64,000 bases of DNA from Cladorhizidae sp. MBARI D1340-BT2 (taxonomy: Eukaryota > Porifera > Demospongiae > Poecilosclerida > Cladorhizidae), in the NCBI GenBank assembly GCA_028752905.1, contig JAQNBH010000002.1, forward strand, positions 39,888,349-39,952,348. Reading direction: 5' to 3'. Both the position numbers and the translations under genes were made by a program. The notes beneath the pieces were generated by a model that saw only the letters and a list, made by a program, of their open reading frames with translations, searched no databases and had not been told where the DNA came from. Below are positions 8,221 to 19,300 of the stretch, piece by piece (positions within the stretch are counted from its first letter, which is position 1; the number at the start of each line of letters is the position of its first letter).

Positions 8221-9636
8221 TCACTAGACACACCCATCATGCCCTCACTAGAAGATTATTCACTAGACACACCCATCATGCCCTCACTAGAAGATTATTC
8301 ACTAGACACACCCACCATGCCCTCACTAGAAGATTATTCACTAGACACACCCATCATGCCCTCACTAGAAGATTATTCACTAGACACACCCACCATGCCC
8401 TCACTAGAAGATTATTCACTAGACACACCCATCATGCCCTCACTAGAAGATTATTCACTAGACACACCCATCATGCCCTCACTAGAAGATTATTCACTAG
8501 ACACACCCATCATGCCCTCACTAGAAGATTATTCACTAGACACACCCATCATGCCCTCACTAGAAGATTATTCACTAGACACACCCATCATGCCCTCACT
8601 AGAAGATTATTCACTAGACACACCCATCATGCCCTCACTAGAAGATTATTCACTAGACACACCCATCATGCCCTCACTAGAAGATTATTCACTAGACACA
8701 CCCATCATGCCATCACTAGAAGATTATTCACTAGACACACCCATCATGCCCTCACTAGAAGATTATTCACTAGACACACCCATCATGCCCTCACTAGAAG
8801 ATTATTCACTAGACACACCCATCATGCCCTCACTAGAATATTATTCACTAGACACACCCACCATGCCTTCACTAGAAGATTATTCACTACAAACACCCAT
8901 CATGCCCTCACTAGAAGATTATTCACTAGACACACCCATCATGCCCTCACTAGAAGATTATTCACTAGACACACCCATCATGCCCTCACTAGAATATTAT
9001 TCACTAGACACACCCACCATGCCTTCACTAGAAGATTATTCACTAGACACACCCACCATGCCCTCATTAGAATATTATTCACTAGACACACCCATCATGC
9101 CCTCACTAGAAGATTATTCACTAGACACACCCACCATGCCCTCACTAGAAGATTATTCACTAGACACACCCACCATGCCTTCACTAGAAGATTATTCACT
9201 AGACACACCCACCTTGCCCTCACTAGAATATTATTCACTAGACACACCCACCATGCCCTCACTAGAAGATTATTCACTAGACACACCCATCATGCCCTCA
9301 CTAGAAGATTATTCACTAGACACACCCACCATGCCCTCACTAGAAGATTATGCACTAGACACACCCACCATGCCCTCACTAGAAGATTATTCACTAGACA
9401 CACCCATCATGCCCTCACTAGAATATTATTCACTAGACACACCCACCATGCCTTCACTAGAAGATTATTCACTAGACACACCCACCATGCCCTCACTAGA
9501 ATATCATTCACTAGACACACCCACCATGCCCTCACTAGAAGATTATTCACTAGACACACCCATCATGCCCTCACTAGAAGATTATTCACTAGACACACCC
9601 ACCATGCCCTCACTAGAATATTATTCACTAGACACT
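8221..9636. repeat. 39-bp tandem array 39A, copy II
   Basis: About 36 units, the longest 39A array and the most homogeneous: the first 14 or so units are nearly identical, alternating only atc/acc before atg. The second half mixes in a variant with gaatattatt for gaagattatt. The MPSLEDYSLDTPI frame is open from the array through the left part of spacer B to a TAA at 9694-9696. It starts in mid-unit at the island boundary, with no 24-bp array next to it. Confidence 0.96.
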
Positions 9637-9691
9637 AGCTCTATGGGGACACACACTGCAGAGCATTACCACTACATTAAAAATCCAAGAA

Positions 9692-9697
9692 AATAAA
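9692..9697 (+). terminator. Candidate poly(A) signal AATAAA, spacer B
   Basis: Same hexamer and position as in spacer A, overlapping the stop of the 39A open frame. Function is inferred from repetition only. Confidence 0.35.
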
Positions 9698-9785
9698 ATA
9701 ATAATCCAAAAGTGGCTCAACTATGTATAATGCTCTTCACACTTGACCTATATCTCTGAGGGCAAGGGGAATTCTGCATTCTCTA

Positions 9786-9798
9786 GTTGCCTAGTAAC
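9786..9798. promoter_or_regulatory. X-box-like site with one damaged half, spacer B
   Basis: GTTGCCTAGTAAC differs from copies A and C by C to T at 9795. The changed base is the Y of RGYAAC, so the site still fits the degenerate consensus but is no longer a perfect palindrome. Confidence 0.4.
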
Positions 9799-9805
9799 CC
9801 ACTGG

Positions 9806-9813
9806 TATATAAA
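9806..9813 (+). promoter_or_regulatory. TATA box candidate, spacer B
   Basis: TATATAAA, intact, at the same distance from the X-box as in spacer A. It would drive a transcript through 24-bp array III and 39A array III to the AATAAA of spacer C, the one complete module in the window. Confidence 0.45.
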
Positions 9814-10222
9814 CTTGCAGATGTGCTATTCCTTAAATATTGCACACCAACTGATTCTGTATATACAAACTACTGTAGGAGTATGTTTGTGGGGGCCAGC
9901 ACATGTCTCTGTGGAGTGATAGAATGGTGGAAGTAAAGACATGTCCTGGTGGCAGCCATCCCTCCTCTCCTTGAAGAAGGGGATTCTCAAGCCACTACAA
10001 GCCCGTGGAAATCAAGAATGGAGGACATACTTGGCAGGGGACTTTTGACCTTCATTTGTGATGGTGGGCACTACAAATGGAACAGATCTGAGGTCACCTC
10101 ATAAAGCAATTGCTCTATTCCTAATAGTAACCACCACATACAGTTGCTGCTCCCACTGCCTCCTAGGGCTAACTTAGAGGGGGGCAGTCATGTAGTCTGG
10201 TGCATGGCCAGGCTTCTCTCTG

Positions 10223-10302
10223 TCCTATGTGAGGAGTGTGGAGGTCTAGTGAAACTCTGTGCCCTATGCGAGGAGTGTGGAGGTCTAGTAAAACTCTGGG
10301 CA
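10223..10302 (+). repeat. Two 39B monomers at the right edge of spacer B
   Basis: Two adjacent 39B units with ctatg in place of ctgtg, directly before the 24-bp array. They differ from megasatellite consensus by tgcgagg and tagtaaaa in the second unit. Confidence 0.92.
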
Positions 10303-10303
10303 T

Positions 10304-11133
10304 GGTGTCCTAACTCGGTCCAAGCACTAATCCTAGTCATTGTCCAAGCCCTAACCCTAGTCATTGTCCAAGCCCTAACCCTAGTCATTGTCCAAGCACT
10401 AACCCTAGTCATTGTCCAAGCCCTAACCCTAGTCATTGTCCAAGCCCTAACCCTAGTCATTGTCCAAGCACTAATCCTAGTCATTGTCCAAGCCCTAACC
10501 CTAGTCATTGTCCAAGTCATAACCCTAGTCATTGTCCAAGCACTAACTCAAGTCATTGTCCAAGCCCTAACCCTAGTCATTGTCCAGGCCCTAACCCTAT
10601 TCATTGTCCAAACCCTAACCCTAGTCATTGTCCTAGCCCTAACCCTAGTCATTGTCCAAGCCCTAACCCTAGTCATTGTCCAAGTCCTGGCCCTAGTCAT
10701 TGTCCAAGCCCTGACCCTAGTCATTGTCAGGGCCCTAACCCTAGTCATTGTCAGGGCCCTAACCCTGGTTATTGTCCTAGCCCTAACCCTAGTCATGGTC
10801 CAAGCCCTAACCCTAGTGATTGTCCAAGTCCTAACCCTAGTCATTGTCCAATCCCTAACCCTAGTCATTGTCCAAGCACTAATCCTAGTCATTGTCCAAG
10901 TCATAACCCTAGTCATTGTCCAAGCCCTAACCCTAGTCATTGTCCAAGCCCTAACCCTAGTCATTGTCCAAGCACTAACTCTAGTCATTGTCCAAGCCCT
11001 AACCCTAGTCATTGTCCAAGCCCTAACCCTAGTCATTGTCCAAGCCCTAACCCTAGTCATTGTCCTAGCCTAACCCTAGTCATTGTCCAAGCCCTAACTC
11101 TAGTCATGGTCCAAGCCCTAACCTTATTCATTG
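10304..11133. repeat. 24-bp telomere-like tandem array, copy III
   Basis: About 35 units between spacer B and 39A array III. Same opening (cctaactcggtccaagcac) and the same closing ttcattgccctcact as copies I and IV. Contains the gtcctggccctag and gccctaaccctggttattg variants in the same local order as copies I and IV, supporting duplication of whole modules. Confidence 0.96.
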
Positions 11134-11592
11134 CCCTCACTAGAAGATTATTCACTAGACACACCCATCATGCCCTCACTAGAATATTATTCACTAGACA
11201 CACCCATCATGCCCTCACTAGAAGATTATTCACTAGACACACACACAATGCCCTCACTAGAAGATTATTCACTAGACACACCCATCATGCCCTCACTAGA
11301 AGATTATTCACTAGACACACCCATCATGCCCTCACTAGAAGATTATTCACTAGACACACCCATCATGCCCTCACTACAAGATTATTCACTAGACACACCC
11401 ATCATGCCCTCACTATAAGATTATTCACTAGACACATCCATCATGCCCTCACTAGAAGATTATTCACTAGACACACCCATCATGCCCTCACTACAAGATT
11501 ATTCACTAGACACATCCATCATGCCCTCACTAGAAGATTATTCACTAGACACACCCATCATGCCCTCACTAGAAGATTATTTACTAGACACT
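11134..11592. repeat. 39-bp tandem array 39A, copy III
   Basis: About 12 units. The MPSLEDY frame is broken once by ctataag (a TAA, 11416-11418), a change also present in 39A copy IV at 13255-13257, so the two share recent ancestry. The LTRRLFTRHTHHA frame runs unbroken from the 24-bp array. Confidence 0.96.
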
Positions 11593-11711
11593 AGCTCTAT
11601 GGGGACACACACTGGACCAAACCACACTGGGAGGCAGGTTGAAGTAGGTGGACTATAGCTCTATGGGGACACACACTGCAGAGCATTACCACTGGATTAA
11701 AAATCCAAGAA

Positions 11712-11717
11712 AATAAA
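11712..11717 (+). terminator. Candidate poly(A) signal AATAAA, spacer C
   Basis: Same hexamer in the same context as spacers A and B. Confidence 0.35.
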
Positions 11718-11805
11718 ATAATAATCCAAAAGTGGCTCAACTATGTATAATGCTCTTCACACTTGACCTAAATCTCTGAGGGCAAGGGGAATTCTGCATT
11801 CTCTA

Positions 11806-11818
11806 GTTGCCTAGCAAC
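11806..11818. promoter_or_regulatory. RFX X-box-like palindrome, spacer C
   Basis: GTTGCCTAGCAAC, identical to spacer A, 2,020 bp downstream of its counterpart in spacer B. Confidence 0.5.
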
Positions 11819-11825
11819 CCACTGG

Positions 11826-11833
11826 TATATAAA
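11826..11833 (+). promoter_or_regulatory. TATA box candidate, spacer C
   Basis: TATATAAA at the same spacing from the X-box. A rightward transcript would cross 24-bp array IV and 39A array IV and then enter the 39B megasatellite, since no further spacer AATAAA follows in the window. Confidence 0.45.
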
Positions 11834-12242
11834 CTTGCAGATGTGCTATTCCTTAAATATTGCACACCAACTGATTCTGTATATACAAACTACTGTAGGA
11901 GTATGTTTGTGGGGGCCAGCACATGTCTCTGTGGAGTGATAGAATGGTGGAAGTAAAGACATGTCCTGGTGGCAGCCATCCCTCCGCTCCTTGAAGAAGG
12001 GGATTCTCAAGCCACTACAAGCCCGTGGAAATCAAGAATGGAGGACATACTTGGCAGGGGACTTTTGACCTTCATTTGTGATGGTGGGCACTACAAATGG
12101 AACAGATCTGAGGTCACCTCATAAAGCAATTGCTCTATTCCTAATAGTAACCACCACATACAGTTGCTGCTCCCACTGCCTCCTAGGGCTAACTTAGAGG
12201 GGGGCAGTCATGTAGTCTGGTGCATGGCCAGGCTTCTCTCTG

Positions 12243-12322
12243 TCCTATGTGAGGAGTGTGGAGGTCTAGTGAAACTCTGTGCCCTATGCGAGGAGTGTGG
12301 AGGTCTAGTAAAACTCTGTGCC
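12243..12322 (+). repeat. Two 39B monomers at the right edge of spacer C
   Basis: Same pair as in spacer B (ctatgtgagg unit, then ctatgcgagg unit with tagtaaaa), directly before 24-bp array IV. Confidence 0.92.
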
Positions 12323-12324
12323 AT

Positions 12325-13011
12325 GGTGTCCTAACTCGGTCCAAGCACTAATCCTAGTCATTGTCCAAGCCCTAACCCTAGTCATTGTCCAAGCACTAAT
12401 CCTAGTCATTGTCCAAGCCCTAACCCTAGTCATTGTCCAAGTCATAACCCTAGTCATTGTCCAAGCCCTAACTCTAGTCATTGTCCAAGCCCTAACCCTA
12501 GTCATTGTCCAGGCCCTAACCCTATTCATTGTCCAAACCCTAACCCTAGTCATTGTCCTAGCCCTAACCCTAGTCATTGTCCAAGCCCTAACCCTAGTCA
12601 TTGTCATAGCCCTAACCCTAGTCATTCTCCAAGCATTAACCCTAGTCATTGTCCAAGTCCTGGCCCTAGTCATTGTCCAAGCCCTGACCCTAGTCATTGT
12701 CAGGGCCCTAACCCTAGTTATTGTCCTAGCCCTAACCCTAGTCATTGTCCAAGCCCTAACCCTAGTCATGGTCCAAGCCCTAACCCTAGTCATTGTCCAA
12801 GCACTAATCCTAGTCATTGTCCAAGCCCTAACCATAGTCATTGTCCAAGTCATAACCCTAGTCATTGTCCAAGCCCTAACTCTAGTCATTGTCCAAACCC
12901 TAACCCTAGTCATTGTCCAAGCACTAACCCTAGTCATTGTCCAAGCCCTAACCCTAGTCATTGTCCAAGCCCTAACCCTAGTCATGGTCCAAGCCCTAAC
13001 CCTATTCATTG
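12325..13011. repeat. 24-bp telomere-like tandem array, copy IV
   Basis: About 29 units with the same start and end sequences as copies I and III. It is the last telomere-like array before the megasatellite. Confidence 0.96.
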
Positions 13012-13378
13012 CCCTCACTAGAAGATTATTCACTAGACACACCCATCATGCCCTCACTACAAGATTATTCACTAGACACACCCACCATGCACTCACCAGA
13101 AGATTATTCACTAGACACACCCATCACGCCCTCACTAGAAGATTATTCACTAGACACACCCATCATGCCCTCACCAGAAGATTATTCACTACACACACCC
13201 ATCATGCCCTCACTACAAGATTATTCACTAGACACACCCATCATGCCCTCACTATAAGATTATTCACTAGACACATCCATCATGCCCTCACTAGAAGATT
13301 ATTCACTAGACACACCCATCATGCCCTCACTAGAAGATTATTCACTAGACACACCCATCATGCCCTCACTAGAAGATT
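13012..13378. repeat. 39-bp tandem array 39A, copy IV, fused to 39B
   Basis: About 9.4 units. The last unit stops after ccctcactagaagatt and joins directly to gtgccctgtgtgagg of the 39B array at 13378/13379, with no spacer. It carries the same ctataag stop as copy III. Confidence 0.96.
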
Positions 13379-16300
13379 GTGCCCTGTGTGAGGAGTGTGG
13401 AGGTCTAGTGAAACTCTGTGCCCTGTGTGGGGAGTGTGGAGGTCTATTGAAACTCTGTGCCCTGTGTGAGGAGTGTGGAGGTCTAGTGAAGCTCTGTGCC
13501 CTGTGTGAGGAGTGTGGAGATCTAGTGAAACTCTGTGCCCTGTGTGAGGAGTGTGGAGGTCTAGTGAAACTCTGTGCCCTGTGTGAGGAGTGTGGAGGTC
13601 TAATGAAACTCTGTGTCCTGTGTGAGGAGTGTGGAGGTCTAGTGAAACGTTGTGCCCTGTGTGAGGAGTGTGGAGGTCTAGTGAAACTCTGTGCCCTGTG
13701 TGAGGAGTGTGGAGGTCTATTGAAACTCAGTGCCCTGTGTGAGGAGTGTGGAGTGTGGAGGTCTAGTGAAGCTCTGTGCCCTGTGTGAGGAGTGTGGAGA
13801 TCTAGTGAAACTCTGTGCCCTGTGTGAGGAGTGTGGAGGTCTAGTGAAACTCTGTGCCCTGTGTGAGGAGTGTGGAGGTCTAGTGAAACTCTGTGTCCTG
13901 TGTGAGGAGTGTGGAGGTCTAGTGAAACTTTGTGCCCTGTGTGAGGAGTGTGGAGGTCTAGTGAAACTCTGTGCCCTGTGTGAGGAGTGCGGAGGTCTAG
14001 TGAAACTCTGTGTCCTGTGTGAGGAGTGTGGAGGTCTAGTGAAACTTTGTGCCCTGTGTGAGGAGTGTGGAGGTCTAGTGAAACTCTGTGCCCTGTGTGA
14101 GGAGTGTGGAGGTCTAGTGAAACTCTGTGCCCTGTGTGAGGAGTGTGGAGGTCTAGTGAAACTCTGTGTCCTGTGTGAGGAGTGTGGAGGTCTAGTGAAA
14201 CTTTGTGCCCTGTGTGAGGAGTGTGGAGGTCTAGTGAAACTCTGTGTCCTGTGTGAGGAGTGTGGAGGTCTAGTGAAACTTTGTGCCCTGTGTGAGGAGT
14301 GTGGAGGTCTAGTGAAACTCTGTGTCCTGTGTGAGGAGTGTGGAGGTCTAGTGAAACTTAGTGCCCTGTGTGAGGAGTGTGGAGGTCTAGTGAAACTCTG
14401 TGTCCTGTGTGAGGAGTGTGGAGGGTCTAGTGAAACTTTGTGCCCTGTGTGAGGAGTGTGGAGGTCTAGTGAAACTTTGTGCCCTGTGTGAGGAGTGTGG
14501 ATGTCTAGTGAAACTCTGTGCCCTGTGTGAGGAGTGTGGAGGTCTATTGAAACTCTGTGCCCTGTGTGAGGAGTGTGGAGGTCTAGTGAAGCTCTGTGGA
14601 GATCTAGTGAAACTCTGTGCCCTGTGTGAGGAGTGTGGAGGTCTAGTGAAACTCTGTGCCCTGTGTGAGAAGTGTGGAGGTCTAATGAAACTCTGTGTCC
14701 TGTGTGAGGAGTGTGGAGGTCTAGTGAAACTTTGTGCCCTGAGTGAGGAGTGTGGAGGTCTAGTGAAACTCTGTGCCCTGTGTGAGGAGTGTGGAGGTCT
14801 ATTGAAACTCTGTGCCCTGTGTGAGGAGTGTGGAGGTCTAGTGAAGCTCTGTGCCCTGTGTGAGGAGTGTGGAGATCTAGTGAAACTCTGTGCCCTGTGT
14901 GAGGAGTGTGGAGGTCTAGTGAAACTCTGTGCCCTGTGTGAGGAGTGTGGAGGTCTAATGAAACTCTGTGTGCTGTGTGTGGAGTGTGGAGGTCTAGTGA
15001 AACTTTGTGCCCTGTGTGAGGAGTGTGGAGGTCTAGTGGAACTCTGTGCCCTGTGTGAGGAGTGTGGAGATCTAGTGAAACTCTGTGCCCTGTGTGAGGA
15101 GTGTGGAGGTCTAGTGAAACTCTGTGCCCTGTGTTAGGAGTGTGGAGGTCTAGTGAAACTCTGTGCCCTGTGTAAGGAGTGCGGAGGTCTAGTGAAACTC
15201 TGTGTCCTGTGTGAGGAGTGTGGAGGTCTAGTGAAACTTTGTGCCCTGTGTGAGGAGTGTGGAGGTCTAGTGAAACTCTGTGCCCTGTGTGAGGAGTGTG
15301 GAGGTCTAGTGAAACTCTGTGTCCTGTGTGAGGAGTGTGGAGGTCTAGTGAAACTTTGTGCCCTGTGTGAGGAGTGTGGAGGTCTAGTGAAACTCTGTGC
15401 CCTGTGTGAGGAGTGTGGAGGTCTAGTGAAACTCTGTGTCCTGTGTGAGGAGTGTGGAGGTCTAGTGAAACTTTGTGCCCTGTGTGAGGAGTGTGGAGGT
15501 CTAGTGAAACTCTGTGTCCTGTGTGAGGAGTGTGGAGGTCTAGTGAAACTCTGTGCCCTGTGTGAGGAGTGTGGAGGTCTATTGAAACTCTGTGCCCTGT
15601 GTGAGGAGTGTGGAGGTCTAGTGAAGCTCTGTGGAGATCTAGTGAAACTCTGTGCCCTGTGTGAGGAGTGTGGAGGTCTAGTGAAACTCTGTGCCCTGTG
15701 TGAGAAGTGTGGAGGTCTAATGAAACTCTGTGTCCTGTGTGAGGAGTGTGGAGGTCTAGTGAAACTTTGTGCCCTGTGTGAGGAGTGTGGAGGTCTAGTG
15801 AAACTTTGTGCCCTGTGTGAGGAGTGTGGATGTCTAGTGAAACTCTGTGCCCTGTGTGAGGAGTGTGGAGGTCTATTGAAACTCTGTGCCCTGTGTGAGG
15901 AGTGTGGAGGTCTAGTGAAGCTCTGTGCCCTGTGTGAGGAGTGTGGAGATCTAGTGAAACTCTGTGCCCTGTGTGAGGAGTGTGGAGGTCTAGTGAAACT
16001 CTGTGCCCGATGTGAGGAGTGTGGAGGTCTAATGAAACTCTGTGTCCTGTGTGAGGAGTGTGGAGGTCTATTGAAACTCTGTGCCCTGTGTGAGGAGTGT
16101 GGAGGTCTAGTGAAGCTCTGTGCCCTGTGTGAGGAGTGTGGAGATCTAGTGAAACTCTGTGCCCTGTGTGAGGAGTGTGGAGGTCTAGTGAAACTCTGTG
16201 CCCTGTGTGAGGAATGTGGAGGTCTAGTGAAACTCTGTGTCCTGTGTGAGGAGTGTGGAGGTTAGTGAAACTTTGTGCCCTGTGTGAGGAGTGTGGAGGT

Positions 16301-19300
16301 CTAGTGAAACTCTGTGCCCTGTGTGAGGAGTGTGGAGGTCTAGTGAAACTCTGTGTCCTGTGTGAGGAGTGTGGAGGTCTAGTGAAACTTTGTGCCCTGT
16401 GTGAGGAATGTGGAGGTCTAGTGAAACTCTGTGCCCTGTGTGAGGAGTGTGGAGGTCTAGTGAAACTCTGTGTCCTGTGTGAGGAGTGTGGAGGTCTAGT
16501 GAAACTTTGTGCCCTGTGTGAGGAGTGTGGAAGTCTAGTGAAACTCTGTGCCCTGTGTGAGGAATGTGGAGGTCTAGTGAAACTCGGTGTCCTGTGTGAG
16601 GAGTGTGGAGGTCTAGTGAAACTTTGTGCCCTGTGTTAGGAGTGTGGAGGTCTAGTGAAACTCTGTGCCCTGTGTGAGGAGTGTGGAGGTCTAGTGAAAC
16701 TCTGTGTCCTGTGTGAGGAGTGTGGAGGTCTAGTGAAACTTTGTGCCCTGTGTGAGGAATGTGGAGGTCTAGTGAAACTCTGTGCCCTGTGTGAGGAGTG
16801 TCGAGGTCTAGTGAAACTCTGTGTCCTGTGTGAGGAGTGTGGAGGTCTAGTGAAACTTTGTGCCCTGTGTGAGGAGTGTGGAAGTCTAGTGAAACTCTGT
16901 GTCCTGTGTGAGGAGTGTGGAGGTCTAGTGAAACTTTGTGCCCTGTGTGAGGAGTGTGGAGGTCTAGTGAAACTCTGTGCCCTGTGTGAGGAGTGCGGAG
17001 GTCTAGTGAAACTCTGTGTCCTGTGTGAGGAGTGCGGAGGTCTAGTGAAACTTTGTGCCCTGTGTGAGGAGTGTGGAGGTCTAGTGAAACTCTGTGCCCT
17101 GTGTGAGGAGTGTGGAGGTCTAGTGAAACTCTGTGCCCTGTGTGAGGAGTGTGGAGGTCTAGTGAAACTCTGTGTCCTGTGTGAGGAGTGTGGAGGTCTA
17201 GTGAAACTTTGTGCCCTGTGTGAGGAGTGTGGAGGTCTAGTGAAACTCTGTGTCCTGTGTGAGGAGTGTGGAGGTCTAGTGAAACTTTGTGCCCTGTGTG
17301 AGGAGTGTGGAGGTCTAGTGAAACTCTGTGTCCTGTGTGAGGAGTGTGGAGGTCTAGTGAAACTTTGTGCCCTGTGTGAGGAGTGTGGAGGTCTAGTGAA
17401 ACTCTGTGTCCTGTGTGAGGAGTGTGGAGGTCTAGTGAAACTTTGTGCCCTGTGTGAGGAGTGTGGAGGTCTAGTGAAACTTTGTGCCCTGTGTGAGGAG
17501 TGTGGATGTCTAGTGAAACTCTGTGCCCTGTGTGAGGAGTGTGGAGGTCTATTGAAACTCTGTGCCCTGTGTGAGGAGTGTGGAGGTCTAGTGAAGCTCT
17601 GTGGAGATCTAGTGAAACTCTGTGCCCTGTGTGAGGAGTGTGGAGGTCTAGTGAAACTCTGTGCCCTGTGTGAGAAGTGTGGAGGTCTAATGAAACTCTG
17701 TGTCCTGTGTGAGGAGTGTGGAGGTCTAGTGAAACTCTGTGCCCTGTGTGAGGAGTGTGGAGGTCTAGTGAAACTCTGTGCCCTGTGTGAGGAGTGTGGA
17801 GGTCTATTGAAACTCTGTGCCCTGTGTGAGGAGTGTGGAGGTCTAGTGAAGCTCTGTGCCCTGTGTGAGGAGTGTGGAGATCTAGTGAAACTCTGTGCCC
17901 TGTGTGAGGAGTGTGGAGATCTAGTGAAACTCTGTGCCCTGTGTGAGGAGTGTGGAGGTCTAGTGAAACTCTGTGCCCTTTGTGAGGAGTGTGGAGGTCT
18001 AGTGAAACTCTGTGTCCTGTGTGAGGAGTGTGGAGGTCTAGTGAAACTCTGTGCCCTGTGTGAGGAGTGTGGAGGTCTAGTGAAACTTTGTGCCCTGTGT
18101 GAGGAGTGTGGAGGTCTAGTGAAACTTTGTGCCCTGTGTGAGGAGTGTGGATGTCTAGTGAAACTCTGTGCCCTGTGTGAGGAGTGTGGAGGTCTAGTGA
18201 AACTCTGTGCCCTGTGTGAGGAGTGTGGAGGTCTAGTGAAACTCTGTGCCCTGTGTGAGGAGTGTGGAGGTCTAGTGAAACTCTGTGCCCTGTGTGAGGA
18301 GTGTGGAAGTCTAGTGAAACTCTGTGCCCTGTGTGAGGAGTGTGGAGGTCTAGTGAAACTCTGTGCCCTGTGTGAGGAGTGTGGAGGTCTAGTGAAACTC
18401 TGTGCCCTGTGTGAGGAGTGTGGAGGTCTAATGAAACTCTGTGTCCTGTGTGAGGAGTGTGGAGGTCTAGTGAAACTTTGTGCCCTGTGTGAGGAGTGTG
18501 GAGGTCTAGTGAAACTCTGTGCCCTGTGTGAGGAGTGTGGAGGTCTATTGAAACTCAGTGCCCTGTGTGAGGAGTGTGGAGTGTGGAGGTCTAGTGAAGC
18601 TCTGTGCCCTGTGTGAGGAGTGTGGAGATCTAGTGAAACTCTGTGCCCTGTGTGAGGAGTGTGGAGGTCTAGTGAAACTCTGTGCCCTGTGTGAGGAGTG
18701 TGGAGGTCTAGTGAAACTCTGTGTCCTGTGTGAGGAGTGTGGAGGTCTAGTGAAACTTTGTGCCCTGTGTGAGGAGTGTGGAGGTCTAGTGAAACTCTGT
18801 GCCCTGTGTGAGGAGTGCGGAGATCTAGTGAAACTCTGTGTCCTGTGTGAGGAGTGTGGAGGTCTAGTGAAACTTTGTGCCCTGTGTGAGGAGTGTGGAG
18901 GTCTAGTGAAACTCTGTGCCCTGTGTGAGGAGTGTGGAGGTCTAGTGAAACTCTGTGCCCTGTGTGAGGAGTGTGGAGGTCTAGTGAAACTCTGTGTCCT
19001 GTGTGAGGAGTGTGGAGGTCTAGTGAAACTTTGTGCCCTGTGTGAGGAGTGTGGAGGTCTAGTGAAACTCTGTGTCCTGTGTGAGGAGTGTGGAGGTCTA
19101 GTGAAACTTTGTGCCCTGTGTGAGGAGTGTGGAGGTCTAGTGAAACTCTGTGTCCTGTGTGAGGAGTGTGGAGGTCTAGTGAAACTTAGTGCCCTGTGTG
19201 AGGAGTGTGGAGGTCTAGTGAAACTCTGTGTCCTGTGTGAGGAGTGTGGAGGTCTAGTGAAACTTTGTGCCCTGTGTGAGGAGTGTGGAGGTCTAGTGAA

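Larger units (their letters stand above)
9637..10303. repeat. Spacer of the composite satellite module, copy B
   Basis: Near-identical to spacer A but with two 39B monomers at its right edge, the second reading ctatgcgaggag and tagtaaaactctggg. It has AATAAA, a damaged X-box and an intact TATA box in the same order as spacer A. Differences from A include ggatt to acatt near 9675 and gctcgtgg to gcccgtgg near 10002. No gene seen. Confidence 0.93.
11593..12324. repeat. Spacer of the composite satellite module, copy C, with a 64-bp partial duplication
   Basis: From 11657 on it matches spacers A and B. The left edge has an extra 64 bp: agctctatggggacacacac begins at 11593 and again at 11657, with gaccaaaccacactgggagg and more between. 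The extra segment is absent from A and B and changes the tail of the 39A frame to end VEVGGL. Two 39B monomers close it at 12243-12322. Confidence 0.93.

Noticed and set aside
9095..9286. Minus-strand frame CLVNNLLVRAWWV in the 39A array
   Set aside because: A shadow of the 39-bp period, with no independent support.
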